DNA from: Candidatus Curtissbacteria bacterium RIFCSPHIGHO2_12_FULL_41_17
GTDB taxonomy: Bacteria; Patescibacteriota; Microgenomatia; Curtissbacterales; GWA2-41-24
Length of the DNA stretch: 6,895 nt
Reading direction: 5' to 3'
Assembly: GCA_001774945.1 (NCBI GenBank)
Contig: MFBL01000047.1
Coordinates: 1 to 6,895, forward strand
In this document: piece by piece, positions 4,835-6,895 of the stretch
How positions within the stretch are numbered: position 1 is the first letter of the stretch
Layout: each line of letters starts with the position of its first letter
Translations under genes and position numbers: made by a program
Notes under the pieces: model-generated
What the model saw: only the letters and a program-made list of their open reading frames with translations
What the model was told of the DNA's origin: nothing
The model's database searches: none

Positions 4835-4893
4835 GCCCTCCTTCACTACCTACTTCGCGTAAAGCTTCGTGGGTCAAGAAAGTTTCGGAGGGT
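4835..4893. repeat. Nested palindromic element between fba and the cupredoxin gene (family C)
   Basis: The outer arms CCCTCC (4836-4841) and GGAGGG (4887-4892) enclose a second palindrome with arms ACCTAC and GTGGGT (one G-T pair) around TTCGCGTAAAGCTTC. The outer loop keeps the matching core pieces TTCAC and AAAGTTTC, so one element again seems to sit inside the loop of a relative. It lies just before the Shine-Dalgarno of the next gene and may also act on the mRNA of either neighbour. Confidence 0.75.
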
Positions 4894-4897
4894 GAAA

Positions 4898-4902
4898 GGA
4901 GG
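4898..4902 (+). promoter_or_regulatory. Strong Shine-Dalgarno that sets a TTG start
   Basis: GGAGG, within AAAGGAGGTG (4896-4905), is ten bases before TTG 4913. The in-frame codon directly before that TTG is TAG, so TTG 4913 is the first possible start, and it yields a complete lipoprotein signal peptide. Confidence 0.75.
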
Positions 4903-4912
4903 TGTTTTTTAG

Positions 4913-5326
4913 TTGATTGATTTTAAGAAATTGGCAGCTTTAGGAATTGTTGCATCTTCAGCTTTAATACTTTCGGCATGTAACCCCTATAAGACTTCGT
5001 CAACCGGCGGGACAGGCCAGACAGGTGGTAGTGAACAGGCTAGTCCGGCAGTAGTTGAAGGCAATGTTATTACTTATTCAGATAGTGGATTCTCGCCGAC
5101 AGAGCTTAAGGTGAAGGTTGGAGAGTCAATTACATTTACAAATAGTTCTATGGCCACCGTCCAGGTAAATTCGGCTGTCCATCCGACCCATACTTTGTAT
5201 CCGGAATTAAATATCGGATCAATTGCCGCGGGCGAGTCCAAGTCGGTTACTTTTACGACGACTGGAACTAAAAAATATCACAATCATCTTAACGCCAGCC
5301 AGATTGGGACGATTGTGGTTGAATAA
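4913..5326 (+). CDS. Cupredoxin-like lipoprotein lacking the copper-ligand Cys
   Basis: This 137-residue surface protein starts at TTG, supported by the GGAGG ten bases upstream. Residues 1-22 form a lipoprotein signal peptide (KK, hydrophobic core, lipobox LSAC), with Cys23 as the lipid anchor. A Gly/Ser/Thr-rich linker (28-48) leads into a cupredoxin domain: 'GFSPTELKVKVGESITFTN' (59-77), 'HPTHTLYPEL' (90-99), 'SIAAGESKSVTFTTTGTKKYHNHLN' (103-127), 'GTIVVE'. In classical type 1 copper proteins the last motif is YHCxxH; here it is YHNH, so the thiolate ligand is Asn and a blue-copper site cannot form. His90, His93, His123 and His125 could still bind a metal. It may serve copper binding or delivery at the cell surface, or be structural; electron transfer is unlikely. 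The DUF3105 gene follows after 38 bases but seems to have its own promoter. Confidence 0.82.
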   Translation: MIDFKKLAALGIVASSALILSACNPYKTSSTGGTGQTGGSEQASPAVVEGNVITYSDSGFSPTELKVKVGESITFTNSSMATVQVNSAVHPTHTLYPELNIGSIAAGESKSVTFTTTGTKKYHNHLNASQIGTIVVE

Positions 5327-5327
5327 G

Positions 5328-5356
5328 TTGCGGGGCATATAATTATAGGTTATAAT
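5328..5356 (+). promoter_or_regulatory. Putative promoter of the DUF3105 gene (leaderless)
   Basis: A perfect TATAAT (5351-5356) lies 17 bases after TTGCGG (5328-5333, three mismatches to TTGACA). Transcription should start at about 5363, two bases before the ATG at 5365, so the mRNA would be leaderless. There is no Shine-Dalgarno. Confidence 0.5.
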
Positions 5357-5364
5357 AATACCTT

Positions 5365-5922
5365 ATGAATTTATCTAGAGTACCATTACTCGTTTGGTTT
5401 CTTGTGCCGACTTTTCTGATTGTCGGTCTTGGAGCGTGGTTTTTTTCCAAAACCACTAAGCTGTCATCGGAAGAGAACTCGGTACTAGCCGAGAAGGTTT
5501 CCAGTCCTGTTGAAGGAACCCAAGACTTTGAGGTCATTGGCAGAAACCATATTAGCCAGGGTGCAAGCGGATCCGGCTATAATTCCAACCCTCCTGCTTC
5601 GGGTCCTCACTGGGCGGCTGCTGCTAAAAATGGCGTTTATGACAGCTCTTTGGCGGACGAACAAGTGATTCACAATTTGGAACACGGACACGTTTGGATA
5701 TCATACAAGCCCGACGTGTCGGACGATGTCAAAAACAAACTTAAAGAAATTGTCCAAAAGGATGACTGGAAGGTCGTACTTGCCCCCAGAGATAAAAACG
5801 ATTCGGCAATTGCGTTAGTTGCCTGGGGTAGGGTACTTGCAATGGATGAACCTGATTATGCAAAAATTGAGGACTTCATTAAAGTTTACCGCAACCGCGG
5901 ACCGGAGAAGACGCCAGAGTAA
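5365..5922 (+). CDS. Membrane-anchored DUF3105 protein
   Basis: The 185-residue protein has an N-terminal hydrophobic helix (about 7-27) after one Arg, most likely an uncleaved anchor, since the AWFF region shows no clear signal-peptidase site. A short linker (30-53) leads to the DUF3105 domain: YNSNPPASGPHW (72-83), VIHNLEHGHVWISY (101-114), then alternating strands and helices to about 175. The conserved His residues (His82, His103, His107, His109) with Glu106 suggest a metal site, but the family has no established function. The domain should lie outside the membrane. The ATG at 5365 is supported by a TATAAT box eight bases upstream. It follows the cupredoxin lipoprotein, and both are His-rich envelope proteins, which hints weakly at metal-related work. 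Confidence 0.85.
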   Translation: MNLSRVPLLVWFLVPTFLIVGLGAWFFSKTTKLSSEENSVLAEKVSSPVEGTQDFEVIGRNHISQGASGSGYNSNPPASGPHWAAAAKNGVYDSSLADEQVIHNLEHGHVWISYKPDVSDDVKNKLKEIVQKDDWKVVLAPRDKNDSAIALVAWGRVLAMDEPDYAKIEDFIKVYRNRGPEKTPE

Positions 5923-6104
5923 GATTTTAAAGCTCGGAAGCCTCTTTAAAAAAACGTTCGGTTAAGGTTATTCAAAGTTCGATTCTATTCTTTCAACCTC
6001 ACTCAAGCCTTCGCTCGCCATCATCTAAATTACATTCGTAACTCAAATTGGGCTCGCTTCGTCATGTTTTTTAAAGCGACTTCCTCGCTATCCATAAGCG
6101 ACAA
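5923..6104. other. Unassigned non-coding stretch after the DUF3105 gene
   Basis: Just after the stop, TTTAAAG (5926-5932) can pair with CTTTAAA (5944-5950) around an 11-base loop; it is followed by A residues, not T, on this strand, so it is a poor terminator. From about 5955 to 6104 there are short, repeat-like GC patches (CTTCGCTCGCC, GGGCTCGCTTCG, two AAGCGAC) separated by AT-rich sequence. A plus-strand frame stays open here for about 50 codons but has no start, no Shine-Dalgarno and no family look. I see no gene or known RNA. Confidence 0.5.
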
Positions 6105-6185
6105 TCAAACCAAGGGTTTTTGCTTACTTTTTTGAAAATCTTCCAAGAATTTCGAAAGGCCAACATCAGTTAGCGGGTGCCATCT
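6105..6185 (-). pseudogene. 3' remnant of a transaldolase (TalC/FSA-type) gene
   Basis: On the minus strand, from 6185 down to the TGA at 6107-6105, the frame reads RWHPLTDVGLSKFLEDF followed by QKSKQKPLV. This matches the C-terminus of the small transaldolase / fructose-6-phosphate aldolase family, which ends in HPLTDxGLxKFLxDW. Homology disappears before residue RW, and an in-frame TAA lies about 60 bases further upstream on that strand, so only the last 26 codons survive. The missing body would have lain where the aquaporin gene now is. Transaldolase works in the same pathway as RpiB. Confidence 0.78.
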
Positions 6186-6188
6186 TAT

Positions 6189-6218
6189 TTGACAACCGAT
6201 AAAAACAAATGGTCTAAT
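6189..6218 (+). promoter_or_regulatory. Putative promoter of the aquaporin gene
   Basis: A perfect TTGACA (6189-6194) and TCTAAT (6213-6218, one mismatch) are 18 bases apart. Transcription should begin at about 6225, which is the first base of an in-frame GTG, so the mRNA would be leaderless. The -35 box begins four bases after the end of the transaldolase remnant. Confidence 0.5.
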
Positions 6219-6224
6219 CGGATT

Positions 6225-6895
6225 GTGAACTTTTCTTTTTTAGGCGAATGGGTTTCTCACTGGCGGGCGTATTTGGCAGAATTTCTGGGAACGTTTGTTT
6301 TTGTTTTAATTGCATCCGGAGCTGTTCTTTCTAATGTTTTTTATTCTGAGATTGGCACTGTCGGGATTGCTTTAGCAACCGGTCTTTCAATAACTTCGAT
6401 GATGTATGCAACGTTGCATATTTCCGGAGCTCATCTTAACCCAGCGGTAACTGTTGCCCTTTGGCTTGCTCAAAAAATCAAAGGGAATCTGGCATTTTTT
6501 TATGTAATTTCTCAAATTCTAGCAAGTTTTGCGGCTGCTTTGGTAATTCTTTTAATATTTGGTTCATCCAGCAGGGAATTTGCCCTTGGCGGACCGGTTC
6601 TTGCCGAAAGCGTCAGTGGACAAACCGGACTTGTTGTTGAAGCAATTCTGACAGCCGTTTTAGTATTTGCGGTTTTTGCTACTTTAGTTGACAGGCGCGG
6701 CACGGTTAGTTTTGGGCCTTTAGTAGTTGGGTTGGTGGTTACGATTGCCAGTCTTGTTGCCTTACCTATAACTGGTGCAGCAATAAACCCGGCAAGAGCA
6801 ATCGGGCCGGAAGTTTTATCCGGTTCTTATCAGGCTCTTGCTATTTGGATTATCGGTCCTTTAGCCGGATCTCTTTTTGGTTTAGTTTACGATTT
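6225..6895 (+). CDS. Aquaporin / MIP-family channel, 3' end outside the window
   Basis: This gene has no stop before the window edge. Members form tetrameric inner-membrane channels for water, glycerol or other small neutral solutes. The protein shows AYLAEFLGTFVFVLIASGA in TM1, the first signature HISGAHLNPAVT (Asn72-Pro73-Ala74 from GTG 6225) and the second, INPARAIGP (Asn188-Pro189-Ala190, with Arg191 of the selectivity filter). The last visible part, GPLAGSLFGLVYDF, is the final TM helix, so only a few residues are missing. Six TM segments plus two half-helices fit. GTG 6225 is preferred because a TTGACA/TCTAAT promoter would start the mRNA there; TTG 6189 and GTG 6177 are also in frame after the TAG at 6171. 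Water versus glycerol selectivity cannot be called with confidence. Confidence 0.9.
   Translation, partial: MNFSFLGEWVSHWRAYLAEFLGTFVFVLIASGAVLSNVFYSEIGTVGIALATGLSITSMMYATLHISGAHLNPAVTVALWLAQKIKGNLAFFYVISQILASFAAALVILLIFGSSSREFALGGPVLAESVSGQTGLVVEAILTAVLVFAVFATLVDRRGTVSFGPLVVGLVVTIASLVALPITGAAINPARAIGPEVLSGSYQALAIWIIGPLAGSLFGLVYD

Noticed and set aside
4881..4912. Possible 3' remnant of fba after the palindrome (frame ending VKGGVF)
   Set aside because: Only GGVF faintly recalls an aldolase ending, and the sequence is fully explained by the palindrome arm and a Shine-Dalgarno.
5970..5990. GTTCGATTC resembling the T-loop of a tRNA
   Set aside because: No five-base-pair T stem flanks it, and no anticodon or acceptor arm can be built on either strand.
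5970..6022. Short minus-strand ORF reading MASEGLSEVERIESNFE
   Set aside because: Only 17 codons, no ribosome binding site and no recognisable family; it lies in the repeat-like stretch.
5955..6137. Plus-strand open frame of about 50 codons including FNLTQAFARHHLNYI
   Set aside because: It has no usable start codon or Shine-Dalgarno, an unlikely composition, and runs antisense into the transaldolase remnant.

Overview
The window looks like a chromosomal stretch from a small-genome, AT-rich bacterium, most likely of the Candidate Phyla Radiation (Patescibacteria, perhaps Microgenomates). This rests on gene content and style: short genes, two type II toxin-antitoxin modules, a four-helix-bundle (23S-IVP-like) gene, a DUF3105 protein, a cupredoxin lipoprotein whose histidine cluster lacks the copper-ligand Cys, scattered nested palindromes, and several promoters placed so close to the start codon that the mRNAs would be leaderless. 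TGA ends rpiB and vapC, so the TGA=Gly code of some CPR lineages is not used. The lineage is an inference.

Layout: (1) 1-50, a partial palindromic repeat. (2) 53-644, a strong promoter and a Phd/YefM-RelE/ParE-type toxin-antitoxin pair. (3) 688-2931, a composite block. It opens with ten codons of a diverged second rpiB, then a triple-nested palindrome. Complete rpiB, a four-helix-bundle gene held between AT-rich inverted repeats, a four-TM membrane protein and vapBC follow. The block closes with another palindromic stretch and the last 17 codons of a diverged second copy of the membrane gene. (4) 2951-3733, a protein with a JAMM/MPN-like motif. (5) 3747-4892, the first 18 codons of a diverged fba, a nested palindrome, complete fba (carrying its own 46-bp palindrome inserted in frame), and another nested palindrome. 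(6) 4913-5922, two envelope proteins: the cupredoxin lipoprotein and the DUF3105 protein. (7) 5923-6224, non-coding, with the minus-strand 3' end of a transaldolase gene. (8) 6225-end, an aquaporin cut by the window edge.

The most notable theme is fragments of second, diverged copies of sugar-phosphate and neighbouring genes (rpiB, fba, tal, the membrane gene) lying at breakpoints, three of which carry nested palindromes. The fragments keep the protein sequence but differ at silent sites, so they read as remnants of resident homologues replaced by imported versions rather than as fresh duplications. Both 5' remnants run in frame through the palindrome and stop exactly at the start of the intact gene (ATGA overlap), which may give translational coupling. 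RpiB, FBA and the lost transaldolase belong to the non-oxidative pentose phosphate and glycolytic pathways. The toxin-antitoxin pairs are probably selfish or stabilising, and the last genes serve the cell envelope.
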